DNA of 58,995 nucleotides from Rhodoplanes elegans. Lineage in GTDB: Bacteria; Pseudomonadota; Alphaproteobacteria; Rhizobiales; Xanthobacteraceae. This document shows, piece by piece, positions 17,080 through 25,703 of this stretch. Numbering within the stretch: the first letter of the stretch is position 1; the number at the start of each line of letters is the position of its first letter. Both the position numbers and the translations under genes were made by a program. The notes beneath the pieces were generated by a model. That model was not told the DNA's origin, did not search any database, and was given only the letters and a program-made list of their open reading frames with translations. The stretch is from contig NZ_NHSK01000059.1 in NCBI RefSeq assembly GCF_016653355.1, positions 1 through 58,995 on the forward strand, written 5' to 3'.

Positions 17080-18050
17080 GACATCGCCTCGGCGAGCGGG
17101 AACACCGGACCTTCGGTGCAGACGCGGCGCGCCTCGACGACGCCGTCGACCGAGAAGTTGCGCACGCAGCAGAAGCACATGCCGAGGCCGCAGGCCATCT
17201 GCTGCTCGAGCGCGACCTCGCCGGGAATGCTCAGCTCGCGGCCGACGCGCTGCATCAGCAGCATCAGCCGGTTGGAGCCGCAGGTGTAGAACGCGTCGGC
17301 GCGCCCCGCCGCTGCGACCTCGCGAAGAATCGCCTCGACATTGGCCGGATCGCTCGACCCGTCGGTGTCGAGCACGACGCGCACCGAGGCACCGACGGCG
17401 GCGAAGCGCTCGGCCGACATCACGGTCGCCGGGCTGCGGGCCGACAGGATTGCCGTGACGCCGACGCCTTGCGCGGCCGCCGCCTCGGCGAGCGGGGCGA
17501 GGGTCGCGAGCCCGACGCCGCGGCCGAGCACGACGATGTGCTTGGCGGTGTCCGGAATCGAGAAGCCGACGCCGAGCGGGCCGAGCAGCCGCATGGTGCG
17601 GCCGACCTTGATCGAGGCGAGCGCGCGGGTGCCGACACCCGTGACCTTGTAGAGGAACTCGACGCGGCCGCGCGCCGGATCGGCGCCGTACAGGCTCATC
17701 GGCCGGCGCAGGAACGGCTTGTCCTCGGCGGTGTGCGGGCATTCGAGATTGAAGAACTGGCCGGCCTTGGCGAGCGGCGCCGGCTCGGGCGCCTCCAGCA
17801 CGAGGTGGCGGTACTCGTCGTTCAGCCAGACATGCGAGACCACGACGCCGAGCACGTCGGCGACCGCCGGCGCATCGCCGTGTGCGGCGCCGGATGCGGG
17901 GCTCGAGCCGAGCGTGGTGGTGTGCGGCATGCCGGAGTCTGCCGTGCCGGCGACCGGCGCGCCACCCCCCGGCGAGCCGGGCGCTTGCGCGATCGTGCCT
18001 TGCGCGGTCGCGCCGCGGCGCATCGGCTGGAAGCTGATGGTCTGGCCCAT
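17073..18050 (-). CDS. Dihydroorotate dehydrogenase electron-transfer subunit (PyrK-like)
   Basis: A 325-aa FAD/[2Fe-2S] flavoprotein of the ferredoxin-NADP reductase fold that passes electrons between the PyrDB-type subunit and NAD. FAD-binding segment FLRRPMSLYG, NAD-binding segment GRGVGLATLAPL, and the PyrK-specific cluster cysteines ACGLGMCFCC plus RRVCTEGPVF are all present. Compared with typical PyrK (about 250-280 aa) it carries an N-terminal extension of some 65 residues rich in Gly, Ala, Pro and Thr. Internal Met41 would be an alternative start within this extension. First gene of the minus-strand pyrimidine block, overlapping pyrD. Confidence 0.87.
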   Translation of the reverse strand: MGQTISFQPMRRGATAQGTIAQAPGSPGGGAPVAGTADSGMPHTTTLGSSPASGAAHGDAPAVADVLGVVVSHVWLNDEYRHLVLEAPEPAPLAKAGQFFNLECPHTAEDKPFLRRPMSLYGADPARGRVEFLYKVTGVGTRALASIKVGRTMRLLGPLGVGFSIPDTAKHIVVLGRGVGLATLAPLAEAAAAQGVGVTAILSARSPATVMSAERFAAVGASVRVVLDTDGSSDPANVEAILREVAAAGRADAFYTCGSNRLMLLMQRVGRELSIPGEVALEQQMACGLGMCFCCVRNFSVDGVVEARRVCTEGPVFPLAEAMSW

Positions 18051-18422
18051 TCCGCCCTTTCCGGATCCGGGCGGCGACGGGCGGATGCCCGCTCGCCTGG
18101 CCGGATCGCTCGAATCGTTTCGGCCGCCGCGGGCCGGTGATCGTCACCGTCGGCGCGGGGCGTTCGACTGTCTAATTTCTGAGACTGTCGCAGCAGGCCG
18201 CCTCGTTGTCAACCCGGGGGCTCACGGCTCGAAATTTTATGGCGGTAAAACAAAGCTGTCGTGAACCAATGGTGACGGGCCGGCGAGGTCTTCCGGTCGT
18301 CGACCCAGTCCCGAGCCGCGGGAGAAATCTCTTTTTTTCTCCTCTTGTTGTGGTATCAACGGTAGTTTCTTCTCCGGGGGCGCCGTCGGCGCCCGTGGTC
18401 GCATTCGAGGGAGGGAACGCTC
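18051..18422. other. Divergent intergenic region
   Basis: About 370 bp between the start of the pyrK-like gene (minus) and the TTG-initiated gene at 18423 (plus). It should carry promoters in both directions. A pyrimidine-rich AT patch (18328-18373, CTCTTTTTTTCTCC and nearby TTGTTG) is the only compositional landmark. I see no gene or RNA structure. Confidence 0.4.
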
Positions 18423-18728
18423 TTGGACGAACTGCTCACCTGGCTGAAGGCCCAGCACAACGGCCTTCGGACCTACAAGGATTTCCAGCAGAGGGTGCTG
18501 AACCTCGCCGGCTCGGATCGCGAGCATGTGGCGCTCTATCAGATCCTCGCGCTGCTGGTCGGCCGCTTCATCGACTCCTACGAGGAGCATCCGCTCACCG
18601 GCGACGTGGCCGACCAGGCGTTCGATCACCTCATCGAGATCACCGAGAAGGCGACCGCCTCGATGGGCGCGGCGCCGGCCGATCAGCTCGCGACTCTCAA
18701 CGCCATCGCGGCGGCCGATCTCGGCTGA
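18423..18728 (+). CDS. Hypothetical small acidic helical protein
   Basis: A 101-aa protein starting with TTG at 18423, preceded at good distance by GGGAGGGAA. It reads MDELLTWLKAQHN, then YKDFQQRVLNLAG and a long helical segment ending ATLNAIAAADLG. I do not recognise a family. A perfect palindromic terminator follows 47 bp downstream, so it is probably a single-gene transcript, and its divergence from the pyrimidine block gives no functional clue. Confidence 0.6.
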   Translation: MDELLTWLKAQHNGLRTYKDFQQRVLNLAGSDREHVALYQILALLVGRFIDSYEEHPLTGDVADQAFDHLIEITEKATASMGAAPADQLATLNAIAAADLG

Positions 18729-18775
18729 CGGGCGCGCCTGCTCGGGCCTTCGCACCCTCTCGTCGACACGAACAA

Positions 18776-18803
18776 AAAAGAGTGCCCGCGCGGGCACTCT
18801 TTT
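18776..18803. terminator. Rho-independent terminator (perfect 28-bp palindrome)
   Basis: AAAAGAGTGCCCGC followed directly by its reverse complement GCGGGCACTCTTTT, so the element works in either direction. The 3' side ends in TTTT then GGTTTTG, giving a U-rich tail for the plus-strand gene ending at 18728. Confidence 0.85.
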
Positions 18804-18832
18804 GGTTTTGTCGCCGAGGGTGAGGCCTCGCC

Positions 18833-18957
18833 GTCGTCATGGGCGGGCTTGTCACGAGCCGGGCCCGTCAGGGCCAGCCACGTCTCGTAGCGGCGAACCC
18901 GGCGTCGTGGATGCCCGGCACGCGGCCGGGCGCGACGGCGCCGCGAGCGTCCCCGCC
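18833..18957. repeat. Palindromic intergenic repeat element
   Basis: Contains ATGGGCGGGCTTGTCACGAG near its left side, CCACGTCTCGTAGCGGCG in the middle, and CGTCGTGGATGCCCGGCACG then CGGCCGGGC on the right. The arrangement (two GC hairpins flanking a CACGTC core) matches a class of mobile palindromic repeats common in Hyphomicrobiales intergenic DNA. Confidence 0.5.
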
Positions 18958-19056
18958 ACGACCCCGCCTCGAGGGCGGGACGGCCGCCGCCTGAGCACCG
19001 CAGGTTCTTGTCCGGTCGCTCGATTTCGCGCTGGCGGCTGGGCGAAGTGCCTCGGT

Positions 19057-19085
19057 TTGACACCATTTCTGCCGTAGTCTAAATT
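19057..19085 (+). promoter_or_regulatory. Sigma-70 promoter of the TRAP transporter operon
   Basis: A consensus -35 TTGACA (19057-19062), a 17-bp spacer, and a -10 TAAATT (19080-19085). Expected transcription start is near 19092, about 55 nt before the dctP-like ATG. This is the clearest sigma-70 promoter I found in the window. Confidence 0.75.
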
Positions 19086-19145
19086 TTGATACAGGCCCCG
19101 ATCCCACACAAAACAGCTCCGATCCCGCATACAAGAGAGAGTCCC

Positions 19146-20174
19146 ATGGCTTCACGGCGCCAATTCCTGAAGATCACGAGCGGTGCGCTCGTCGTCGCTG
19201 CGTCCGCCTCCACGGTGTCGGCCCAGACGGCCAAGTACACGGCCAAGATCGCGCATCTCGAAGCCCCGACCCAGCCGCGTCATCGCGGGCTCGAGAAGGT
19301 GGCCGAGCTCGTCAAGGCGCGCACCAACGGCGAGGTCGAGTTCAAGCTGTTCCCGGCCTCCCAGCTGGGCAATGCGCGCCAGATGGTCGAGGGAGTGCAG
19401 TTCGGCTCGATCGAGTGCACGGTCATGCCCGCGGCCTTCCTGGGCGGGTTCAATCCGGTGGTGTCGGTCTTCGACATCCCGTTCCTGCTGCCCAACGACG
19501 TCGCCAAGGCGAATGCGCTGCGCACCGGCCCGTTCGGCCAATACGTGCTCGACACCTTCTCCAGCCGCGGCTTCGTCGCCATCGCGCTGTGGCCGAACGG
19601 CCGCAAGAGCCTGACGTCGAACAAGCCGATCAACTCGACGCAGGCCTTTAAGGGGCAGAAGTTCCGCGTGATGGACTCGCGCATCCTGATCGAGCAGTTC
19701 GGCGCGGTCGGCGCGAGCGCCATCGCGATCCCGTTCGGCGAGCTCTACACGGCCCTGCAGACCGGCGTCGTGGACGGCGAGGAGAACCCGCTCGACACGA
19801 TCTCCACCATGAAGTTCCACGAGGTTCAGAAGTATCTCGTGGTGTCGGATCACGGCGCCATGGAGGACTTCGTGCTGTTCAATCCGACGTGGTGGAAGTC
19901 GCTGCCGGAGGGGCACCGCAAGATCATCACCGACACCTTCATCGAGGTCCGGCCCGAGGTCGAGAAGATGAAGGCGGATGCGAAGATCGCCGCCCTGGAG
20001 ATCATCAAGAACGCCGGCAAGACCGAGATCAGCGACCTGGGCGAGGCCGACCGCAAGGCCTGGGAGTCGGCAATGGTGCCGAAGTCGGAAGCCGCCTTCG
20101 TGGCGCGCGCCGGCGCGGAAGGCCAGAAGGCGATCGACCTCTACAAGGCCGAGATGAAGAAGCTCGGCAACTGA
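19146..20174 (+). CDS. TRAP transporter substrate-binding protein, DctP family
   Basis: Periplasmic solute receptor of a tripartite ATP-independent transporter. The ATG at 19146 gives 342 aa; the N-terminus SRRQFLKIT with a hydrophobic stretch and cleavage near VSAQT looks like a twin-arginine-style signal peptide. DctP features: LFPASQLGNARQMVEG, GLNP-like loop ending in PFLLPN, the SNKPI..FKGQKFRV segment with the carboxylate-binding region, and QTGVVDGEENP. The conserved arginine expected to hold the substrate carboxylate lies in FRVMDSR. The two membrane subunits follow at once. The substrate is probably a carboxylic acid but not more precisely predictable. Confidence 0.93.
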   Translation: MASRRQFLKITSGALVVAASASTVSAQTAKYTAKIAHLEAPTQPRHRGLEKVAELVKARTNGEVEFKLFPASQLGNARQMVEGVQFGSIECTVMPAAFLGGFNPVVSVFDIPFLLPNDVAKANALRTGPFGQYVLDTFSSRGFVAIALWPNGRKSLTSNKPINSTQAFKGQKFRVMDSRILIEQFGAVGASAIAIPFGELYTALQTGVVDGEENPLDTISTMKFHEVQKYLVVSDHGAMEDFVLFNPTWWKSLPEGHRKIITDTFIEVRPEVEKMKADAKIAALEIIKNAGKTEISDLGEADRKAWESAMVPKSEAAFVARAGAEGQKAIDLYKAEMKKLGN

Positions 20175-20256
20175 CGAACGCGCGACGCGCCCGGCGAGCA
20201 CCGGGCGCGTCGCGACCGTTCCGACGGCGGGCGGACATGGCCACCCTGCAGACTCG

Positions 20257-20781
20257 ATGAAGAAGACACGCATGTTCGCTCGCGCATTGGACATCATCCG
20301 TATCGTCGAGAGAACGTTCATCGCGGTCGTCCTGATCGCGATGTCGTTCCTGTATTTCGTCAATGTCGTGGTCCGCTACTTCAGCGCGGAGCTCGCGACC
20401 GAACTCGCCTGGATCGACGAGGCGACGCTGTTCGGGCTCGCGTGGCTGGTCTTCGTCGGTCTCGGGCTGGCGCTGGAGCGGCGCCGGCACATCGCGATGA
20501 CCGTGCTGATCGACCAGCTGCAGGGCCGCGTCGCCCGCCTGGTGCAGATCGCGATCAATCTGACGGGCCTCGTCTTCTGCCTGCTCTTCACCAAGTTCAG
20601 CTTCGATCTCGCGCTGTTCATCTACAACAGCGGGCAGATCAGCCCGACGCTCGGCACCACGATGCTGTGGCTCTACGCGCCGCTGCCGGTCGGGTTCGCC
20701 CTTCTGTCGCTGCGCTACCTGCTCGAGCTCACCGGCGTCCAGAACCGGTTCCTGCTTCGCGACGTGTTCCAGGATCATTGA
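20257..20781 (+). CDS. TRAP transporter small permease, DctQ family
   Basis: A 174-aa membrane protein with four predicted helices (about residues 18-40, 55-72, 92-115 and 130-150). It carries the family's features: ERTFIAVVLIAM, NVVVRYF, the DEATLFGLAWLVFVG stretch and the RRRHIAMTVLID motif. It lies 82 bp after the binding protein and 11 bp before the large permease gene, as expected for a DctPQM operon. Confidence 0.92.
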   Translation: MKKTRMFARALDIIRIVERTFIAVVLIAMSFLYFVNVVVRYFSAELATELAWIDEATLFGLAWLVFVGLGLALERRRHIAMTVLIDQLQGRVARLVQIAINLTGLVFCLLFTKFSFDLALFIYNSGQISPTLGTTMLWLYAPLPVGFALLSLRYLLELTGVQNRFLLRDVFQDH

Positions 20782-20792
20782 GGTAAGCGCGC

Positions 20793-22073
20793 GTGACCGT
20801 CATCCTGCTCTGCGTCGCCGCGGCGATCCTGCTCGTCCTGGGCTTCGAGATGTTCCTCGTCATGGGGGTACCGACCCTGCTGGCGTGGCTTCTCCTGTTC
20901 CCGTCGATTCCGCCGGTCGCCCTGGCACAGAAGCTCCTCGGCGGCGTCAACGTCTCCACCCTGCTGGCGATCCCGTTCTTCATCTTCGCCGCCGACATCA
21001 TGGCGCGCGGAACCATCGCCAAACGGCTCACCGATCTCGTCAAGACCAATATCGGCCATGTCCGCGGCGGTATCGGGCATACGACGGTCGTCTCCTGCAT
21101 GGGGTTCGGCGCCATCTGCGGATCGGCGCCCGCGACCGTGGCGGCGCTCGGCCGTCTGCTACATCCCGAGCTCTTGAAGGCGCGCTATTCCGAGACCTTC
21201 TCGCTCGCCCTGATCGCCTCGAGCGCGGAGTGCGCCCTGCTCATCCCGCCGAGCATCACGCTCATCATCTACGGCTGGCTGACCGGGACGTCGATCGCCG
21301 ACCTGTTCGCCGGCGGCTTCGTGGTCGGCGTCGCGCTCGGCATCGCGTTCATGATCTACGTGCAGATCGTCACGTGGCGCACCGGCGCCGGCCTGTTCCC
21401 GCGCGCGACGCGCCGCGAGCGCCTGCTCGCCTTGCGCGACGGGCTCGTCGCGCTGGGCATGCCGTTCATCATTCTCGGCGGCATCTATGGCGGGATCTTC
21501 ACGGCCACCGAGGCCGCGGCCGTCGCCGTCGCCTATGCGCTCCTGATCGAGATGGTCGTCTATCGGTCGATCGGCCTCAAGGTCCTCATGGAGATCGCCG
21601 AGGGCTCGGCCATCACCGTCGCCGTCATCTTCATCCTGCTGGCGACCGGGTCGATGCTGTCGTTCCTCATCACGCTGGCGCAGGTGCCTGCCTTCTTCAC
21701 GCAGCTGTTCGCGGCGTGGAACGTCGACTGGATCGTCTTCCTGCTGATCGTGAACGTCGTGCTGCTCGTCGCCGGGATGTTCATCGATCCCAACTCCATT
21801 CTGCTGGTTCTCGTGCCGACGTTCTATCCGGTCGCGACGTCGCTCGGCATCGACCCGGTCCATTTCGGCCTCGTCGTCTGCCTCAACATCTGCATCGGGA
21901 TGATAACGCCACCGTTCGGGCTCGACCTGTTCGTCGCGTCGTCGACGCTGCGCCGGCCCGTGGAGCTGATCATCCGCGGTATCTGGCCGTTCATCGTCGT
22001 CAATATCCTGGTGCTCCTGCTCATTACCTATGTCCCGCAGATTTCCACGGGACTACTGGCGATCGTCCGCTGA
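20793..22073 (+). CDS. TRAP transporter large permease, DctM family
   Basis: A 426-aa multi-spanning membrane protein (12 or so helices) that moves the substrate with a sodium or proton gradient. GTG start at 20793, behind a GAGGTAAG ribosome-binding site. Family signatures: LLGGVNVSTLLAIPFFIFAADIM in the first third, MGFGAICGSAPATVAALG, LIPPSITLIIYG, GIFTATEAAAVAVAYAL and the C-terminal MITPPFGLDLFVASS. It completes the three-gene transporter. The XRE regulator follows 88 bp later. Confidence 0.94.
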   Translation: MTVILLCVAAAILLVLGFEMFLVMGVPTLLAWLLLFPSIPPVALAQKLLGGVNVSTLLAIPFFIFAADIMARGTIAKRLTDLVKTNIGHVRGGIGHTTVVSCMGFGAICGSAPATVAALGRLLHPELLKARYSETFSLALIASSAECALLIPPSITLIIYGWLTGTSIADLFAGGFVVGVALGIAFMIYVQIVTWRTGAGLFPRATRRERLLALRDGLVALGMPFIILGGIYGGIFTATEAAAVAVAYALLIEMVVYRSIGLKVLMEIAEGSAITVAVIFILLATGSMLSFLITLAQVPAFFTQLFAAWNVDWIVFLLIVNVVLLVAGMFIDPNSILLVLVPTFYPVATSLGIDPVHFGLVVCLNICIGMITPPFGLDLFVASSTLRRPVELIIRGIWPFIVVNILVLLLITYVPQISTGLLAIVR

Positions 22074-22161
22074 GGCTCGCTGCCGCCAACCGTATCGCGA
22101 CGAGACAACACGATCCCGGACACCATCCGCCGCCGCATCGGGGCGGGCCGCGGGGAGAACG

Positions 22162-23049
22162 ATGTCCGACCATCTGGCCGAGATCGGCCGACGGCTGCGC
22201 GCCTATCGGCTGGGCAAGAACCTCACGGTGAGCAGCATCGCCGAGGCGATCGGGGTGTCGCGGGCTGCCGTCTACCGGCTGGAGCGCGGCGAGCTCGTCA
22301 AGATCGAGACGCTGGAGAAGATCTCCGAGCTCCTGGAGACGTCGCTGCCGTCGCTGATGGGGGTGGGTGTCGAGTACTACGCCAACGCCGTGTCGTTCTT
22401 CGAGCGCATGCGCCAGCTCGAGGAGACCGCCGTCCACGTGCTCGGCAACTTCTCGCCGTTCTCGTTCCTGCTCCAGTCCGACGAGTACATGGAGCATCTG
22501 CGCGTGATGCTGCTCGAGGGAATCCCCGAGAGCCATCGCGAGCCGGCGGCGGCGCGCGCCGAGGTCGAGGCCGTGATGGCGATCCTCCACGCGCGGCGGC
22601 GGGGCGCCGCGACCCGGCGCATCCCGGTGCTCAGCATCGTCTCGGCGCCCGACATCGAGCGCTTCCTGCGCTCCGGCCTGGTCGGACGCTTCGATCTCCC
22701 GGACGCGGTGGTGCGCGCGCGCCGCGCGCTCGCCGCCTGCGAGATCGAGCGGTTCGCCGGCCTGCTCGAGCACCCACCGATCGGCGTCCAGATTGGCGTC
22801 ATCGAGGACCAGGCGCCGTTCCAGACCTTCCAGGTGTTCGAGGCGGCCGATCACGCCGCCGTCACTCTCAGCCCCTACCGGCTCGGCGACCACCCGAACA
22901 TCACGTCCGGCATCGCCATGGCGACCGCGACCCCGGAGGCGGTGCGGCTGTTCAAGACCATCATCACCGAGCAGTGGGGCCGCGCCCGGAAAGGCGAGGC
23001 CGGCGCCCGCGTGCTGCGCGCCGTGCTGGCCCGCGCCGCGGGCGGGTGA
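22162..23049 (+). CDS. XRE-family transcriptional regulator
   Basis: A 295-aa regulator starting at ATG 22162 after GGGGAGAACG. Residues about 7-62 form a helix-turn-helix of the Cro/XRE type (LRAYRLGKNLTVSSIAEAIGVSRAAVYRLERG). The rest is a large effector-binding or oligomerisation region without a recognised cupin motif. Location right behind a DctPQM operon on the same strand suggests it controls that transporter or responds to its substrate. Similar XRE proteins occur beside TRAP genes in other alphaproteobacteria. Confidence 0.82.
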   Translation: MSDHLAEIGRRLRAYRLGKNLTVSSIAEAIGVSRAAVYRLERGELVKIETLEKISELLETSLPSLMGVGVEYYANAVSFFERMRQLEETAVHVLGNFSPFSFLLQSDEYMEHLRVMLLEGIPESHREPAAARAEVEAVMAILHARRRGAATRRIPVLSIVSAPDIERFLRSGLVGRFDLPDAVVRARRALAACEIERFAGLLEHPPIGVQIGVIEDQAPFQTFQVFEAADHAAVTLSPYRLGDHPNITSGIAMATATPEAVRLFKTIITEQWGRARKGEAGARVLRAVLARAAGG

Positions 23050-23060
23050 GGGGAGCCCGC

Positions 23061-24110
23061 CTACCCCACGACCCGGATCGCCGCGGGTCCTTCCTCGACA
23101 TGGCCGATGCGGCTCGCGGCCGGGTAGCCGGCCTCGACGATGGTGCGCAGGAGCGCGTCGGTGCGCTGCGGGGCGCAGGCGACCAGCAGACCCCCGGAGG
23201 TCTGCGGATCGGTGAGCAGGTGGCGGCGCCAGTCCGGCAGGTTTTTGGGGAGCGACACGGCCGCGCCGTAGCTCGACCAGTTGCGGTGCGAGGCGCCGGT
23301 GACGCAGCCGGCCTGCGCCAGCGCGGCGGCGTGGGACAGGAGCGGCACGGCCTGCAGCGAGGTGGTCAGCGCCACCGCGGCGCCGCGCGCCATCTCCAGC
23401 GCATGCCCGAGCAGGCCGAAGCCGGTGACGTCGGTGACGGCGTGCACGGCCGGGTCGCGGGCGAGATCGGCGCCGATGCGGTTCAGGAGCGTCGTCGAGG
23501 CGATCATCTCGTCATAGGCGCCGTCCGGCAGCACGCCCTTCTTGATCGCCGACGAGTACACGCCGACGCCGAGCGCCTTGGTGAGGATCAGGTCGTCGCC
23601 GGGCTTGGCATCGGCGTTGCGGCGGACCTGCTCGGGCCGGCAGGTGCCGATCACGGCGAGCCCGTAGATCGGCTCCGGCGAGTCGATCGAGTGGCCGCCG
23701 GCGACCGGGATGCCGGCCTGCGCGCACACGCTGGCGCCGCCCTTCAGGATCTCGCGGATCGTCTCGGGCGGCATCTTGTCGATCGGCATGCCGAGGATGG
23801 CGAGCGCCATGATCGGCCTGCCGCCCATCGCATAGACGTCCGAGATCGCGTTGGTCGCGGCGATGCGGCCGAAGTCGTGCGGGTCGTCGACCATCGGCAT
23901 GAAGAAGTCCGTGGTGGCGATCACGCAGGTGGTGTCGTCGATCTGCCAGACGGCGGCGTCGTCGCCCGTCTCGGTGCCGACCAGGAGTTGCGCGAACGGC
24001 CCGGCGGCGGGCTGCTCGGCGAGCAGTTGCTGCAGCACCGAGGGGGCGAGCTTGCAGCCGCAGCCGCCGCCATGGGCGAGACTGGTGAGGCGGAGATCGT
24101 GCGCGTTCAT
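23061..24110 (-). CDS. selD: Selenide, water dikinase (selenophosphate synthetase)
   Basis: Makes selenophosphate from selenide and ATP, the selenium donor for Sec-tRNA. Start at ATG 24110, overlapping the stop of the upstream desulfurase by 4 nt (ATGA), gives 349 aa. Catalytic Cys17 and Lys20 sit in [11 protein letters not shown], the same positions as in E. coli SelD; this copy uses Cys, not selenocysteine. ATP-binding features [20 protein letters not shown] and GGHSID follow, with [10 protein letters not shown] and [12 protein letters not shown] in the C-terminal half. Together with selA, selB and selC in the same window it completes the Sec pathway. Confidence 0.97.
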   Translation of the reverse strand: MNAHDLRLTSLAHGGGCGCKLAPSVLQQLLAEQPAAGPFAQLLVGTETGDDAAVWQIDDTTCVIATTDFFMPMVDDPHDFGRIAATNAISDVYAMGGRPIMALAILGMPIDKMPPETIREILKGGASVCAQAGIPVAGGHSIDSPEPIYGLAVIGTCRPEQVRRNADAKPGDDLILTKALGVGVYSSAIKKGVLPDGAYDEMIASTTLLNRIGADLARDPAVHAVTDVTGFGLLGHALEMARGAAVALTTSLQAVPLLSHAAALAQAGCVTGASHRNWSSYGAAVSLPKNLPDWRRHLLTDPQTSGGLLVACAPQRTDALLRTIVEAGYPAASRIGHVEEGPAAIRVVG

Positions 24111-25291
24111 GACAAGGCTCCGGAGAGGCGCGGGGCGGGGGAAGCCGCCGCGCCGAGCTGCCGCCAGGCGGCGGCGAGACGGTCGGCGGCGGTCGCGACA
24201 TCGTCCGCCGTGGTGGCGCGCCCGAGCGACAGGCGCACGGCGCCGAGCGCCGCCTCGGGCGCGAGCCCGAGCGCGAGCAGCACGGCGGACGGCGCCTCGC
24301 TGCCGGCGTGGCAGGCCGAGCCGGTCGAGGCGAGCACGCCCGGACAGGCCTCCAGCAGCAGCCGGCCGGAGACGTCGGGGAAGAGCACGTTCAGGGTGTT
24401 GGGCAGACGCTGTTCCGGATCGCCGACCAGCACCAGGCCCGGCACCGCCTCGCGCAGCCGAGCCAGAAGCCCGGCGGCGAGCACCCGCGTGCGGGCGGCG
24501 TCCTGCTCCAGCCGCGCGGCGGCGATCCGGCAGGCGGCGCCGAGCCCGACCATGAAGGCGACGTTCTCGGTGCCGGGCCGCCGGCCGTGCTCCTGCCCGG
24601 CGCCGGCGAGCAGCGGTGGCAGGGCGATGTCGTGGCGGATGTAGAGCGCGCCGATGCCCTTCGGGGCGTAGACCTTGTGACCCGCCACCGTGAGCAGATC
24701 GACGCCGAGCGCCGCGACGTCGACCGGCACCTTGCCGAGCGACTGCGCCGCGTCGGCATGGACCCGCACGCCGCGGGCGCGGGCCGCCCGGGCGATCTCG
24801 GCGACCGGCTGCAGCGTGCCGATCTCGTTCTGGGCGTGGATGAGCGTGACCAGCGCGGTCGTGTCGTCGAGCGACGTGATCACGTCGTCGGCGGCGACAC
24901 GGCCGTCGGGTCGCGGGGCGACGCGGCGCACCGGATGGCCGGCGCGCTCCAAGAGCCGGCAGCACTCCTCGGTGGCCGGATGCTCGAACGCCGTCGTCAC
25001 GATGCCGTGCCGACCCGGGCGCGCGACCGCGGCGCCGCGGATCGCCGTGTTGGAGGATTCGGTGCCGCCGCTGGTGAACACGATCTCGTCCGGGCTCGCG
25101 CCGATCAGCGCCGCGACTTCGGCGCGAGCGGTCTCCACCGCGGCGCGGGCGCGCCGGCCGGCCGGATGCGACGAGGAGGGATTGCCGAACTCCTCGCGCA
25201 GGAACGGCAGCATGGCGGCGAGCACGTCCGGGTCGACCGGGGTCGTCGCGTTGTGGTCGAGATAGACGGGGCCGGGCAGGGGCTGGGTCAT
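24107..25291 (-). CDS. Cysteine desulfurase family aminotransferase (class V), likely selenium/sulfur donor for SelD
   Basis: A 394-aa PLP enzyme of the NifS/IscS group that takes sulfur (or selenium from selenocysteine) off cysteine as an enzyme-bound persulfide. It begins [13 protein letters not shown]-lysine K206 is in [11 protein letters not shown]; the conserved RPGTENV segment follows; the active-site cysteine C327 lies in STGSACHAG. The 4-nt overlap with selD and the tusA gene 21 bp upstream make translational coupling likely, so its job is probably to feed selenium (or sulfur) to SelD and TusA. A general iron-sulfur role (IscS) is less likely because no iscU or isc genes are near. Confidence 0.88.
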   Translation of the reverse strand: MTQPLPGPVYLDHNATTPVDPDVLAAMLPFLREEFGNPSSSHPAGRRARAAVETARAEVAALIGASPDEIVFTSGGTESSNTAIRGAAVARPGRHGIVTTAFEHPATEECCRLLERAGHPVRRVAPRPDGRVAADDVITSLDDTTALVTLIHAQNEIGTLQPVAEIARAARARGVRVHADAAQSLGKVPVDVAALGVDLLTVAGHKVYAPKGIGALYIRHDIALPPLLAGAGQEHGRRPGTENVAFMVGLGAACRIAAARLEQDAARTRVLAAGLLARLREAVPGLVLVGDPEQRLPNTLNVLFPDVSGRLLLEACPGVLASTGSACHAGSEAPSAVLLALGLAPEAALGAVRLSLGRATTADDVATAADRLAAAWRQLGAAASPAPRLSGALS

Positions 25292-25312
25292 GTTGTGCGG
25301 GCCGGTCCGGGC

Positions 25313-25558
25313 TCAATGCCGCTTGACGATGCGGAAGACGTAGAGGTCGCCGCTGATCTCCTGGCCGTCGAGCCAGTGGCCGGTCTGGGCGCAGAAATGC
25401 GGCACGTCGATCACGGTGAGCGGATCCGTGCATTCGAGCACCAGCGTGCCGCCGATCGGCACGTGCCGCAGCGCCGTCTTGGCCTTCAGCACCGGCAGCG
25501 GGCAGGAGAGCCCGCGCAGGTCGAGGATGGTTTCCATTTGTTCGGTCATCAACGCCAT
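25313..25558 (-). CDS. TusA-family sulfur carrier protein
   Basis: An 81-aa protein with the diagnostic Cys-Pro motif [12 protein letters not shown] near the N-terminus (Cys19), followed by [19 protein letters not shown] and a C-terminal strand. TusA accepts persulfide sulfur from a cysteine desulfurase and hands it to tRNA thiolation, molybdenum-cofactor or formate dehydrogenase maturation routes. The start at 25558 has AGGA upstream; ATG codons 3 and 7 residues later are alternatives. It is first in the tusA-desulfurase-selD operon. The context resembles that of YedF, a TusA homologue linked by gene neighbourhood to selenium users, so a selenium carrier role is possible. Confidence 0.88.
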   Translation of the reverse strand: MALMTEQMETILDLRGLSCPLPVLKAKTALRHVPIGGTLVLECTDPLTVIDVPHFCAQTGHWLDGQEISGDLYVFRIVKRH

Positions 25559-25582
25559 TGCCGTCCTGGTCTCTCTTTCGTC

Positions 25583-25675
25583 GTGCTCCGCAAAGGCGGA
25601 GCACCCAGTACGCCGTAGCGCGTGCGGCTCGATCTCGGCGCTGGTGGATACTGGGTCGTCCGCCTGCGCGGACGA
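25583..25675. repeat. Palindromic intergenic repeat element
   Basis: Two hairpins, GTGCTCCGC-aaa/g-GCGGAGCAC (25583-25604) and TCGTCCGC-ctgc-GCGGACGA (25656-25675), flank a core whose ends CACCCAGTA and TACTGGGT are complementary. It fills the gap between tusA and the transglutaminase-like gene and may separate two transcripts. Confidence 0.65.
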
Positions 25676-25703
25676 CGACGACGGATAGGTTGTGACGGCG
25701 GGC

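Noticed and set aside
24059-24061. Selenocysteine in SelD itself
   Set aside because: The active-site codon encodes Cys17; no UGA is present there.
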